Shown here: positions 40,836 to 50,264 of the stretch, piece after piece | How the letters are laid out: each line of letters starts with the position of its first letter | Numbering within the stretch: position 1 is the first letter of the stretch | Source: a bacterium | Lineage (GTDB): Bacteria > Ratteibacteria > UBA8468 > B48-G9 > DTJG01 | DNA length: 64,000 nt | Reading direction: 5' to 3' | Assembly: GCA_021800535.1 (NCBI GenBank) | Contig: JAJYYV010000005.1 | Location: 1-64,000 of the forward strand | Notes under the pieces: generated by a model | Told to the model about the DNA's origin: nothing | The model's database searches: none | What the model saw: only the letters and a program-made list of their open reading frames with translations | Program-made: the position numbers and the translations under genes

Positions 40836-41297
40836 ATGAACAAAAATTTTTATATAGAAATCCATCTTAAAAAAAATTTTTTTGATGCTTTTGGAGATGA
40901 TCTTAAAAAATCAATCATAGAAATGGGTATTACAGGAATAAACAATATATATGTTTCAGACATATATTTTTTACAGGGTGAAATTTCTAAAAAAGAAATG
41001 GAAAAGATAGCAAAAAATCTTTTTTTAGATAGTATTACCCAGACATTAACAATATATACAAAGCCTCCAGAAGTTCATAACAAAAAGATTATAGAGGTAT
41101 GGTATAAAAAACAGGTTTCTGACCCGGTTTCTATTACAGCTTTAAAAGGTATTAAAGATATGGGTATTAATAAAAATATTCAGATACGATGCGGTAAAAA
41201 ATATCAAATTGATGCTGATATTGATAAAGATATAACAGAAACCATCTGTAAAAAATTGATTGCTAACACACTTATTCAGGATTATAGGATATCTTAA
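40836..41297 (+). CDS. purS: PurS-like FGAM synthase subunit with two apparent PurS repeats
   Basis: ~154 aa directly upstream of purL-purQ; two repeats with PurS-like spacing (YIEIHLKKNFFDAFGDDLKKSIIEMGITGINNIYVSDIYFL and IEVWYKKQVSDPVSITALKGIKDMGINKNIQIRCGKKYQI). Confidence 0.7.
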   Translation: MNKNFYIEIHLKKNFFDAFGDDLKKSIIEMGITGINNIYVSDIYFLQGEISKKEMEKIAKNLFLDSITQTLTIYTKPPEVHNKKIIEVWYKKQVSDPVSITALKGIKDMGINKNIQIRCGKKYQIDADIDKDITETICKKLIANTLIQDYRIS

Positions 41298-41300
41298 AAA

Positions 41301-43667
41301 ATGAAAGCAAAAGAAATAAAAATTATCAATTTGGCAGACAAAGAACTAATGGATTTAAGTAAAAAAGGACTGCTTTCTCTTAATTTAGAAGAAATGAAAA
41401 CCATACAGACCTTTTTTAAAAATTTAGAAAGAAATCCTACTGACCTTGAAATTGAAACTATTGCACAAACATGGTCGGAACATTGTTTTCATAAAACTTT
41501 TAAAAGTAAAATTTTGTATAAAGAAATTTATAATGAGGATTTCTCTACAGAAGAAATCCCTTCACTTTTTTCTCTTATAAAAAAATCAACAGAAAAAATT
41601 TCAAAAAAGTGGTGTCTGTCTGTTTTTAAAGATAATGCAGGAATAATAGAATTTGATAAAAATACAGCCATAGCTTTTAAGGTTGAAACACATAATCATC
41701 CTTCTGCTCTTGAACCTTATGGTGGCGCAGCAACAGGTATTGGCGGGGTAATAAGAGATATTTTAGGTGTTGGACTTGGAGCCAAACCCATTCTTAATAC
41801 AGATGTTTTTTGTTTTGGCCCACTGGATATTTCTTTTGAAAATCTTCCTGCCGATATTTTCCATCCAAAAAGACTTTTCAGGGGGGTTGTATCAGGAGTT
41901 AGAGATTATGGTAATAGAATGGGTATTCCTACAGGAAATGGTGCAATTATTTTTGATGAAGGATATATATACAACATTCTTGTTTACTGCGGAACACTTG
42001 GTATTATGCCAAAAAAATATATAAATAAAAAAGTATCTGTTGGAGATTTAATAATTCTTATTGGAGGAAAAACAGGAAAAGATGGGATACATGGGGCAAC
42101 GTTTTCTTCTGCCAATCTTGAAAAAAATATTCCCAATAGTGTTGTTCAGATTGGAGACCCGATTACAGAAAAAAAAATGCTGGATGCTCTTTTAATTGCA
42201 AGGGATAAAGAATTAATCTCATCAATTACAGACTGTGGAGCAGGGGGACTTTCTTCTGCTGTGGGAGAGTTAGCACAGGATTGCGGAGCAAAAATTTTTC
42301 TTGAAAAGGTTCCACTAAAATACTATGGATTAGAACCATGGGAAATATGGCTTTCTGAATCACAGGAAAGAATGGTTCTTTCAGCCAATAAAAAGAATTT
42401 TTTAAAACTAAAAAAAATTTTTGATAATGAAAATGTTGGCTATTCATGTATTGGAGAATTTACAAATAGCGGGAAATTAGAAATATTTCATAATAAAGAT
42501 ATTGTAGGTGATATAGACCTAAAGTTTCTATTTTCAGGTATTCCTGGTACTTCTTTAAGAGCAAATTTTACCTATATCCATCAGCCGGATATTTTTCCTG
42601 AAAATATAAATTTCCAGGAGGTTCTTATTCAATTACTTTCTCATCACAATATTGCTTCCAAAGAAGCCGTTATAAGACAGTATGACCATGAAGTGCAGTC
42701 TCATACAATTTTAAAACCTCTTGCTGGAATTGATGAATGTGGACCTCTGGATGCTATTGTTTTACGGCCTATGTATGATAGCAATAAAGGGATTGTTGTT
42801 TCATGTGGAATTAATCCATATTATGGAGAAATAGACCCTTATATGATGGCAGGTTGTTGTATAGAGGAATCTTTAAGAAATCTTGTTTCTGTTGGTGGAA
42901 ATGTTGAAAAAACTGCGTTTTTGGATAATTTTTGCTGGGGAAATATAAACAATGAAAATATTTTAGGTACTCTGGTAAGATGTGTTAAAGGATGTCATGA
43001 TTTTGCTATTAAATATGATATTCCTTTTATTTCAGGAAAAGATAGTTTAAATAATTACTATACAGTTGAAAAAGATACAATCTCAATACCTGGAACCCTT
43101 CTTATTTCTGCTGTAAGCATCATTGAAGATGTAAAAAAAATTGTTAGTTCAGATTTTAAAGAGCCGGATAGTTTTATATATATGCTTGGTATAACAAAGG
43201 ATGAGATGGCAGGTTCTCATCTTTATAAAGTTTTAAATATGAAAGCAGGAAATGTTCCCCAACCTAATCCGGAAATTACATTGCCTTTAATGAAAAAAAT
43301 TAGATATGCAATCAATAAAGGTATTATAAAAGCCTGTCACGATTGTTCTGAAGGTGGATTTGCTGTTGCATTAAGTGAAATGATTATTGGGGGTGGTTAT
43401 GGAGCAAATGTGGATATAGAAAAATTACCAAAACAAACTGATAAAAAAATATCCTTATTGTTTTCTGAAAGTCAGGGAAGATTTATAGTGGAAATAGATA
43501 AAGATAATTCAGACGCTTTTAAAAAAATATTTTCAGGAGCACCTTTTTATTGTATAGGAAATACAACACCTGATTTTCGGCTTAATATATTCTTTGATAA
43601 AGAAAAAATTATTGATATAGATGGTGAAAAAATAAAACAGGTATGGACAGGGGCACTTAAATGGTAA
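41301..43667 (+). CDS. purL: Phosphoribosylformylglycinamidine synthase subunit PurL
   Basis: WSEHCFHKTFKSK, VETHNHPSALEPYGGAATGIGGVIRDILG, TDCGAGGLSSAVGE. Confidence 0.97.
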   Translation: MKAKEIKIINLADKELMDLSKKGLLSLNLEEMKTIQTFFKNLERNPTDLEIETIAQTWSEHCFHKTFKSKILYKEIYNEDFSTEEIPSLFSLIKKSTEKISKKWCLSVFKDNAGIIEFDKNTAIAFKVETHNHPSALEPYGGAATGIGGVIRDILGVGLGAKPILNTDVFCFGPLDISFENLPADIFHPKRLFRGVVSGVRDYGNRMGIPTGNGAIIFDEGYIYNILVYCGTLGIMPKKYINKKVSVGDLIILIGGKTGKDGIHGATFSSANLEKNIPNSVVQIGDPITEKKMLDALLIARDKELISSITDCGAGGLSSAVGELAQDCGAKIFLEKVPLKYYGLEPWEIWLSESQERMVLSANKKNFLKLKKIFDNENVGYSCIGEFTNSGKLEIFHNKDIVGDIDLKFLFSGIPGTSLRANFTYIHQPDIFPENINFQEVLIQLLSHHNIASKEAVIRQYDHEVQSHTILKPLAGIDECGPLDAIVLRPMYDSNKGIVVSCGINPYYGEIDPYMMAGCCIEESLRNLVSVGGNVEKTAFLDNFCWGNINNENILGTLVRCVKGCHDFAIKYDIPFISGKDSLNNYYTVEKDTISIPGTLLISAVSIIEDVKKIVSSDFKEPDSFIYMLGITKDEMAGSHLYKVLNMKAGNVPQPNPEITLPLMKKIRYAINKGIIKACHDCSEGGFAVALSEMIIGGGYGANVDIEKLPKQTDKKISLLFSESQGRFIVEIDKDNSDAFKKIFSGAPFYCIGNTTPDFRLNIFFDKEKIIDIDGEKIKQVWTGALKW

Positions 43668-44425
43668 AAGTTTTAATACTAAGAACATCAGGAACAAATT
43701 GTGATTTTGAAACAGAATGGGCTTTTAATATTTGTGGGGCAAAAGCAGAAAGAGTGCATCTTCTTTCTATTATAAATGGTAAAAAAAATATAAATAATTA
43801 TGATATTCTTGTTATCCCTGGTGGATTTTCTTATGGCGACGACCTTGGAGCAGGTAAGGTTTTTGCAAATGAAATTAAACTAAAAATATGGGAATCTATT
43901 GAGATATTTAAAAAAAGTAAAAAACCAATTATTGGGATTTGTAATGGATTTCAGGTTCTGGTTAAGGCTGGGATTATACCATTTTGGGGAAAAAATTCTG
44001 CAAGCTTAACATGGAATAATAGCGGTAGATATGAAGACAGATGGGTTTATTTAAAAATAGAATCCAGTCTGTCCCCTTTTTTTAAAAATCTTCCGGAAAT
44101 AATAAGACTTCCTGTTGCACATGCAGAAGGTAAATTTGTGGTTAAAGATAAAATCACTCTTAATAAAATTGGAAAAAATAAGCAAATTATATTAAAATAT
44201 GTAAAACCATCAGGAGAAATATCAGGTTATCCTTATAATCCAAATGGTTCACAGGAAAATATTGCAGGGGTTTGTGATGAAAGCGGACTAATCATAGGTC
44301 TGATGCCTCATCCTGAAAGAGCTCTTCTTAGTATACATTTGCCTGATTGGACAAGACAGAAAAGGGAAAAAGTATTTGGTTATGGTTATATAATTTTAAA
44401 AAACATGGTAGAATATGTATCTTAA
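43661..44425 (+). CDS. purQ: Phosphoribosylformylglycinamidine synthase subunit PurQ
   Basis: IPGGFSYGDDLGAGKVFA, IIGICNGFQVLVKAGI, MPHPERA. Confidence 0.96.
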   Translation: MVKVLILRTSGTNCDFETEWAFNICGAKAERVHLLSIINGKKNINNYDILVIPGGFSYGDDLGAGKVFANEIKLKIWESIEIFKKSKKPIIGICNGFQVLVKAGIIPFWGKNSASLTWNNSGRYEDRWVYLKIESSLSPFFKNLPEIIRLPVAHAEGKFVVKDKITLNKIGKNKQIILKYVKPSGEISGYPYNPNGSQENIAGVCDESGLIIGLMPHPERALLSIHLPDWTRQKREKVFGYGYIILKNMVEYVS

Positions 44426-44470
44426 TAATAAAATATAAACATAAATTTATGTAGCGCAGGGAGGTAAAAG

Positions 44471-45355
44471 TTGGAAGAAATTATTTTTAAAAAAGCAGAA
44501 ATTCTTGTTGAAGCACTTCCTTATATTCAAAAATATAAAGGGAAATTATTTGTAATAAAAATGGGCGGCAGTATTTTCAGAAATCAGGATGTAAAAAAAA
44601 GTATTTTAATGGATGTTGCTTTTCTTAATGCTGTAGGAATAAATGTTTTGCTTGTATGTGGAGGAGGACCTTTTATTACGGAAGAAATTGAAAAAACAGG
44701 TAAAAAAGTTGAATTTATAGAGGGTTTGCGGGTAACCAATAAAGAAGAATTAGAAATTGTCGTAAAGGTTCTTGGAAATGTAAAAAATGAAATAAAAGAT
44801 ATTCTTGAAACGCAATTTAACACTTGTTGTACAGGTTTTAATCCTGAAGATAGGATTGTTTTAGCAAAAAAAATCCATTGGCAAAAAGGAGATGAAGTAA
44901 TAGACCTTGGTTATGTAGGACAAATTACAGGGGTAGATATTCCCAAAATAGAAAGCCAGATTACCAGAGGGGTGGTTATTATTGCTCCTATTGGTATTTC
45001 AGAAGAAGGCCAGTTGTATAATATAAATGGTGATTCTGTTTCTGCTTATATAAGCCAGATAATGAAAGCAGAGAAACTTATTTTTCTTACAAGTGTGCCG
45101 GGAATTATGAGGAACATATCAAACCCGGATGCTCTTATTTCTATTCTTACTGTGGAACAGGCAGAAGGTCTTATAAAAGATAATATTATTCAACATGGAA
45201 TGATACCTAAGACAAAAGCCTGTATTTCTTCTCTAAAAGAAGGAGTAAAAAAAACACATATTATCAGTGGAACTATATCTCATGCCTTGCTTTTTGAAAT
45301 TTTTACACAACAGGGTATAGGAACAGAAATTATTTTATCTGAACAAAATGAATGA
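44471..45355 (+). CDS. argB: Acetylglutamate kinase
   Basis: FVIKMGGSIFRN, LLVCGGGPFITEEIEKTGKKVEFIEGLRVT, GMIPKTKACI; TTG start. Confidence 0.93.
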   Translation: MEEIIFKKAEILVEALPYIQKYKGKLFVIKMGGSIFRNQDVKKSILMDVAFLNAVGINVLLVCGGGPFITEEIEKTGKKVEFIEGLRVTNKEELEIVVKVLGNVKNEIKDILETQFNTCCTGFNPEDRIVLAKKIHWQKGDEVIDLGYVGQITGVDIPKIESQITRGVVIIAPIGISEEGQLYNINGDSVSAYISQIMKAEKLIFLTSVPGIMRNISNPDALISILTVEQAEGLIKDNIIQHGMIPKTKACISSLKEGVKKTHIISGTISHALLFEIFTQQGIGTEIILSEQNE

Positions 45356-46553
45356 ACAGGAAATAAAACAGATTTATCAAGAGTTTATAATAGGTTCCTA
45401 TAAAAGGGATGATATTGTTTTTGTAAAAGGGAAGGGTTCATATTTATGGGATATCAATGGTAAGAAATATATTGATTTTTTCCCTGGATGGGCAGTTTCA
45501 GGACTTGGCCATTGCCCACAACTTGTTGTTAAATCAATTTGTAAACAGGCAAAAACATTAATGCATTTATCTAATAATTTTTATCATCCATGGCAGGCCC
45601 AGGCAGCAAAAAAAATCATAGATATTTCCTTTAATGGAAAAGTGTTTTTCTGTAATAGTGGTGCAGAAGCCAATGAAGCAGCAATAAAGCTTTGCAGAAT
45701 CTATGGAATGAAAAAAGGTAAATATAAATTTATATCTTTAAAAGATTCTTTTCATGGTAGAAGTTTGGCTACTGTCACCTTAACCGGACAGGAAAAATAT
45801 TCTCTTCCTTTCAAACCTCTTCCTGAAGGATTTTCTTATGTTCCCATCAATGATTTTTCTGCATTAAACAGTTTGGTTGATGATAAAACATCAGCTATTT
45901 TTATTGAGATTATACAGGGAGAAGGAGGAATAAATGTTGTAGAAAAAGAGTATTTGCAACAAATCAGAAATCTATGTGATGAAAAAGATATTCTCCTTGT
46001 TTTTGATGAGGTTCAGACTGGTTTTGGCAGAACCGGGAAATTTTTTGCCTATCAAAACTATGAAATTGAACCTGATATAATGACTTTAGCCAAAACACTG
46101 GGAGGAGGGTTTCCTGTTGGAGCAATGATTGCAAGGAATGAAATAGCAGATTTATTTGTTCCGGGAACACATGCTTCAACTTTTGGAGGAAATCCGCTGG
46201 CCAGTTCTTCAATAATTTCTGTTATTGAAACAATTATTAATGAAAAATTACTAAAAAATGTAAATATTCTTTCTCCTTTTTTTAAAGAATTTCTGGAAAA
46301 TTTAAAAGAAAAATTTCCTGTAATAAAGGAAATAAGAGGTATAGGTTTTATGCAGGGAATGGAATTGAAAACACCGGGTGAGGAATTAGTTGAAATTTGT
46401 AGACAAAAAGGTCTTCTTATAAATTGTACACATAGTAATGTTATAAGAATAATGCCTGCAATTAATATAAAAAAACCTCTTCTAAAAAAAGGATTAAAAA
46501 TCCTTGAAAACTCATTAAAAGAATTTTCTTGTTTCCCTGAGGTTGTTAAATGA
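45348..46553 (+). CDS. argD: Acetylornithine aminotransferase
   Basis: FCNSGAEANEAAIKLCR, LLVFDEVQTGFGRTGKFFA, TLAKTLGGGFPVGAM. Confidence 0.94.
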   Translation: MNEQEIKQIYQEFIIGSYKRDDIVFVKGKGSYLWDINGKKYIDFFPGWAVSGLGHCPQLVVKSICKQAKTLMHLSNNFYHPWQAQAAKKIIDISFNGKVFFCNSGAEANEAAIKLCRIYGMKKGKYKFISLKDSFHGRSLATVTLTGQEKYSLPFKPLPEGFSYVPINDFSALNSLVDDKTSAIFIEIIQGEGGINVVEKEYLQQIRNLCDEKDILLVFDEVQTGFGRTGKFFAYQNYEIEPDIMTLAKTLGGGFPVGAMIARNEIADLFVPGTHASTFGGNPLASSSIISVIETIINEKLLKNVNILSPFFKEFLENLKEKFPVIKEIRGIGFMQGMELKTPGEELVEICRQKGLLINCTHSNVIRIMPAINIKKPLLKKGLKILENSLKEFSCFPEVVK

Positions 46554-47458
46554 AAAGAGATTTTTTAAATATAACAGATCTAAAAAAAGAGGAAATTTTT
46601 TATACTTTTGAAAAAGCAAAAGAATATAAAGAAAAAAGAAAAAATAAAATTCCTTTGGAAAAAATTATGCAGGGTAAATCCTTTGGCCTTTTATTTGAAA
46701 AACCATCTTCTAGAACAAGACTTTCTTTTGAAGTTGGCATATATCAATTAGGCGGATTTCCTCTTTTTATGTCTTCAGAAAACCTTCAGCTTATCCGCGG
46801 AGAAAATATAATTGATACTGCTAAAATCTTCAATCTTTATTTGGATGGGCTTATCATAAGAACCTTTCAGCAAAAAGAAGTGGAAATAATATCAAAGTAT
46901 GTGGATTTTCCTGTTATAAATGCTCTTACAGACCAATTTCATCCATGCCAGGTTATGGCTGATTTTTTTACTCTTTGGGAAATATATAAAAACTTTAAAA
47001 ATATTACCTTGTTGTATATAGGAGATGGAAATAATATTTGTAATACACTTATTCTTGGAGCTGATATACTTGGAATAAAAATGAATATTTGTACACCTGA
47101 AAAGTATAAAGTAAAAAAAGAAATCTGGGACATGGTAAAAAATAAAAACTTATTTAACGAGACAATAGAACCAAAAAAATTTATTAAAGAATCAAATATT
47201 ATATATACAGATAGCTGGATAAGTATGGGACAGGAAAAAGAAAAAAATAAAAGGAAAAAAGTTTTTTTACCATATCAGGTAAACAAACAGCTTGTTAAAA
47301 ATGCCCCAAAAAAATTTTTGTTTATGCACTGCCTTCCAGCCCATAGAAATTGGGAAGTAACAGATGATATTTTGGATGGACCGAATTCTATTATTCTTAA
47401 ACAGGCAGAAAATCGTCTTTTTGTGCAACAGGCATTACTATATTTTCTATACAAATAG
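46550..47458 (+). CDS. argF: Ornithine carbamoyltransferase
   Basis: FEKPSSRTRLSFEVG, NALTDQFHPCQVMADFFT, FMHCLPAHR. Confidence 0.96.
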   Translation: MKRDFLNITDLKKEEIFYTFEKAKEYKEKRKNKIPLEKIMQGKSFGLLFEKPSSRTRLSFEVGIYQLGGFPLFMSSENLQLIRGENIIDTAKIFNLYLDGLIIRTFQQKEVEIISKYVDFPVINALTDQFHPCQVMADFFTLWEIYKNFKNITLLYIGDGNNICNTLILGADILGIKMNICTPEKYKVKKEIWDMVKNKNLFNETIEPKKFIKESNIIYTDSWISMGQEKEKNKRKKVFLPYQVNKQLVKNAPKKFLFMHCLPAHRNWEVTDDILDGPNSIILKQAENRLFVQQALLYFLYK

Positions 47459-47473
47459 CGGGATATAAATATT

Positions 47474-48553
47474 TTAGATGATTTTTTTCAATTTAAGATA
47501 TTCCAGTATAGAACTACCTAAAGCATGGGCAATTGCTTCCCTTACCTGTGGATTTCTTAAATTCGCTTCTATATTTGGATTACAAATAAAACCTACCTCT
47601 GTAAGAATAGAAACACAGGGTGTGTATCTAAGAACATAAAACTCTGCATGCTTTACCCCTAAATCCGGAGTATTTAATCTGTCTTCCATTTCTTTTTGTA
47701 CAATCTGGGATAAAAGTATACTATTTTTTATAACAGAAGAACTATTAAGTATTTTATTAAGGGTTTTATTATCTCCAGGAATAAAGGTTGGGTCTTGTTT
47801 ATACCTTGGATAAAATGTTTCAAACCCATTTATATACCATCTATCAATTATAGAAGAATTCGTATGAATGCAAAAAAACATATTAGCATGGACATCTATT
47901 GCATCTTCCACTCTTTGTTCCAGTGAAACTGATTCATCCTTATCTCTTGTCATATATAGTTTTACATTTGGATAATTTTTTAATTTTTTAATAAGAAAAT
48001 TTCTCATTCTTAATGCAATATCAAGATTAACATTTTTTTCTTCAAGTCCGGTAGGCCCTATTGCCCCGGTATCAATACCGCCATGACCCGGGTCTATAAG
48101 AATAACATAAGGAGTAGTATTGCCGGATATAGAAATATTTGTTGGCGAAGTGGAATTTACAGAAATTGGGTTTTCAGAAGGAGCAGGAGAGGATTTATGA
48201 TTTTCTTTGATAGAAGATAATACTTTGTCAATGGATTTTAAAGGAAAAAGAATTTTTCCTGATACTTCTTCTATGGGATAGGTAAGGTTATATGTTTGTC
48301 CTCCGGCAATAAGTGTGGAAGAGCCTGTGGCTGTTTTAATAAATACACCATGATACTGAAAATATATTCTATTTTCTATTTTGGCAAAATTCTGTATATA
48401 GAGTATGGAAGAAATGGTTTTAAAACTGATATATTTATGATTATTTACAATATATATATGATGATTAACAAGCTGTTGTGATGATAAGACAGAAGAAAAA
48501 CAAATATAAATTGGAAATACAATTAATAAAAATAAAAATTTTTTAAATTTCAA
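47474..48553 (-). CDS. N-acetylmuramoyl-L-alanine amidase
   Basis: Signal peptide, copper-amine-oxidase-N-like domain, Amidase_3 IDPGHGGIDTGAIG, FCIHTNSS, LTEVGFICNP. Confidence 0.92.
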   Translation of the reverse strand: MKFKKFLFLLIVFPIYICFSSVLSSQQLVNHHIYIVNNHKYISFKTISSILYIQNFAKIENRIYFQYHGVFIKTATGSSTLIAGGQTYNLTYPIEEVSGKILFPLKSIDKVLSSIKENHKSSPAPSENPISVNSTSPTNISISGNTTPYVILIDPGHGGIDTGAIGPTGLEEKNVNLDIALRMRNFLIKKLKNYPNVKLYMTRDKDESVSLEQRVEDAIDVHANMFFCIHTNSSIIDRWYINGFETFYPRYKQDPTFIPGDNKTLNKILNSSSVIKNSILLSQIVQKEMEDRLNTPDLGVKHAEFYVLRYTPCVSILTEVGFICNPNIEANLRNPQVREAIAHALGSSILEYLKLKKII

Positions 48554-48584
48554 AAGATATACCTCCTTTTTTTATTTTTGAATT

Positions 48585-49112
48585 TTATGGAAGTATTTTT
48601 TTCATATTATTTCTTCCTAATGGTTTATCAACATCTGTTAGACCTTCTCCACTAAAACTTTTTATTTCTTTTCCATTTATTAAAAAACGAACTTTTTTAA
48701 TCTGAGGGAATTGTGTTGTAGTAAAAACTATTTGTGAAAGTCTTCCTTCCATGTTTTCTATTCCGCCTCCAGATTCTATTTTTTTATTAAAATCAAGATA
48801 AGCAATATTATTTTTTATTTCTATATTATTTAGTAGAGTTCCTGAAGGAATAAAAGAAAAATAGTTTAACTTTTTTTCTTTTTTATCTGGTCCTTTTAAC
48901 AATTCTTCTATAGCATATTGAATTTTTTCATTGGTAGTTAATAAATATTTATTGCTTTTTTTTTGTATGGAAATCAAAACAGCATGATGTCCTTTTGTTT
49001 TAAAAAAATACAATTTAATCTTAGGATATAAAAACCCGCTTTGCAGTGCAAATAAAATAATAATAAGTATAATTAAAATAATAGATAGTACATATAATAT
49101 AAATTTTTTCAT
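48585..49112 (-). CDS. GerMN-domain membrane-anchored protein
   Basis: N-terminal TM; IQYAIEELLKGPDKKEKKLNYFSFIPSGTLLNNIEIKNNIAYLDFNKKIE. Confidence 0.8.
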   Translation of the reverse strand: MKKFILYVLSIILIILIIILFALQSGFLYPKIKLYFFKTKGHHAVLISIQKKSNKYLLTTNEKIQYAIEELLKGPDKKEKKLNYFSFIPSGTLLNNIEIKNNIAYLDFNKKIESGGGIENMEGRLSQIVFTTTQFPQIKKVRFLINGKEIKSFSGEGLTDVDKPLGRNNMKKILP

Positions 49113-49119
49113 CTTTTAA

Positions 49120-49490
49120 CCTTTTTCCTCATACTCCTATTTGTCCGCGTGGGCATTCCTTAGATGTGGAGGCGGCGGGTACTGCCCCCTCATCCGTCGC
49201 ATTCGTTTCGCTCGCTCCTTAAAGGGGGAACAGGTTCCCCCTTAATATTCCCCCTAAAGCATGAGGAAACCCTTTTTCCTCATACTCCTATTTGTCCGCG
49301 TGGGCATTCCTTAGATGTGGAGGCGGCGGGTACTGCCCCCTCATCCGTCGCATTCGCTTTGCTCGCTCCTTAAAGGGGAACAGGTTCCCCCTTAATATTC
49401 CCCCTAAAGCATGAGGAAAACCTTTTTCCTCATACTCCTATTTGTCCGCGTGGACATTCCTTAGATGTGGAGGCGGCGGGTACTGCCCCC
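49120..49490. repeat. ~150-bp tandem repeat array (2 full units plus partial third running into ssrA)
   Basis: CCTTTTTCCTCATACTCCTATTTGTCCGCGTGGRCATTCCTTAGATGTGGAGGCGGCGGGTACTGCCCCC recurs at 49120, 49271 and 49421; periods 151 and 150 bp. Confidence 0.95.
49411..49433 (-). terminator. Hairpin downstream of ssrA (possible terminator)
   Basis: Perfect ATGAGGAAAA-CCT-TTTTCCTCAT 10-bp stem, ~35 nt beyond the tmRNA 3' end; no clear U-tract. Confidence 0.45.
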
Positions 49491-49815
49491 GCGTCCAGAA
49501 GAGAACAGGAAAGATATCTACCTATGTATCTCCGGTTTTTTTATCTTTTTCCAGTCTCCCCGAAGCAGGATTTATGGAAAAGATGTTTCTGTTATACTTT
49601 CTTCTGATATCCAGAAACAAAAGTTTCTCAGAATAAGCCCTTTAGCGACTCGTTTTCAAATTCCAAGGGCGGGAATTTGAACGAGTGGCTGTTTAGTTAA
49701 GCAGCCATAAAATTTGCCGTTGTGGCAGTTATGTTTTACCGGTTTTTAAAGGGCCCGGCACCTTTACAGGCAATCTTTTCCTTTTTTCTCTAATGTCGAA
49801 GCCTATTTCGCCCCC
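49468..49815 (-). ncRNA. ssrA: tmRNA
   Basis: Minus strand: 5' GGGGGCGAAATAGGCTTCGAC; 3' GGACGCGGGGGCAGTACCCGCCGCCTCCA; 7-bp acceptor stem; PK1-like GCCGGGCCC..ACCGG; candidate tag ORF GCC ACA ACG GCA AAT TTT ATG GCT GCT TAA (ATTANFMAA*); adjacent smpB. Confidence 0.9.
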
Positions 49816-50261
49816 CTACCTTTCATCTTTCTTTCTATTTGTCTTTTTACCTCTTTTTCTTTTATGACCTGTCTTTTATCAAAAAATTTCTTACCTTTTA
49901 CAAGAGCAATTTCTATTTTTATGATACCATTTTTATTAAAATACACCAAAAGTGGGACTATTGTCAATCCTTTTTCCTGGACTTTTCTTTCAAGTCTTAT
50001 AATTTGTCCTTTATGTAAAAGGAGTTTTTTTTTTCTTCTTGGGTTAATTTTTTCAAAAGCAGATTGATAAGGCGCTATATAAAAATTATAAACAAAAGCC
50101 TCTTTTTTTTCTATTTTTACAAAAGAGTCTCTAAGATTTGCAGAGCCCTGTCTGATAGACTTGACTTCAGGACCATAAAGAGAAAGTCCTGCTTCTAATT
50201 TTTCTATAATTTCATATTCATGATATGCTTTTCTATTTTCTATTTTGGGAGATTTTTCCAT
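49803..50261 (-). CDS. smpB: SsrA-binding protein SmpB
   Basis: IENRKAYHEYEIIEKLEAGLSLYGPEVKSIRQGSANLRDSFVKIE, NPRRKKKLLLHKGQI; C-terminal DKRQVIKEKEVKRQIERKMKGRGAK. Confidence 0.97.
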   Translation of the reverse strand: MEKSPKIENRKAYHEYEIIEKLEAGLSLYGPEVKSIRQGSANLRDSFVKIEKKEAFVYNFYIAPYQSAFEKINPRRKKKLLLHKGQIIRLERKVQEKGLTIVPLLVYFNKNGIIKIEIALVKGKKFFDKRQVIKEKEVKRQIERKMKGRGAK

Positions 50262-50264
50262 AGG

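Noticed and set aside
49164-49680. ORFs MWRRRVLPPHPSH... and similar (49164-49373, 49442-49636, 49465-49680)
   Set aside because: They are translations of the tandem array and the antisense of ssrA, not protein-coding genes.
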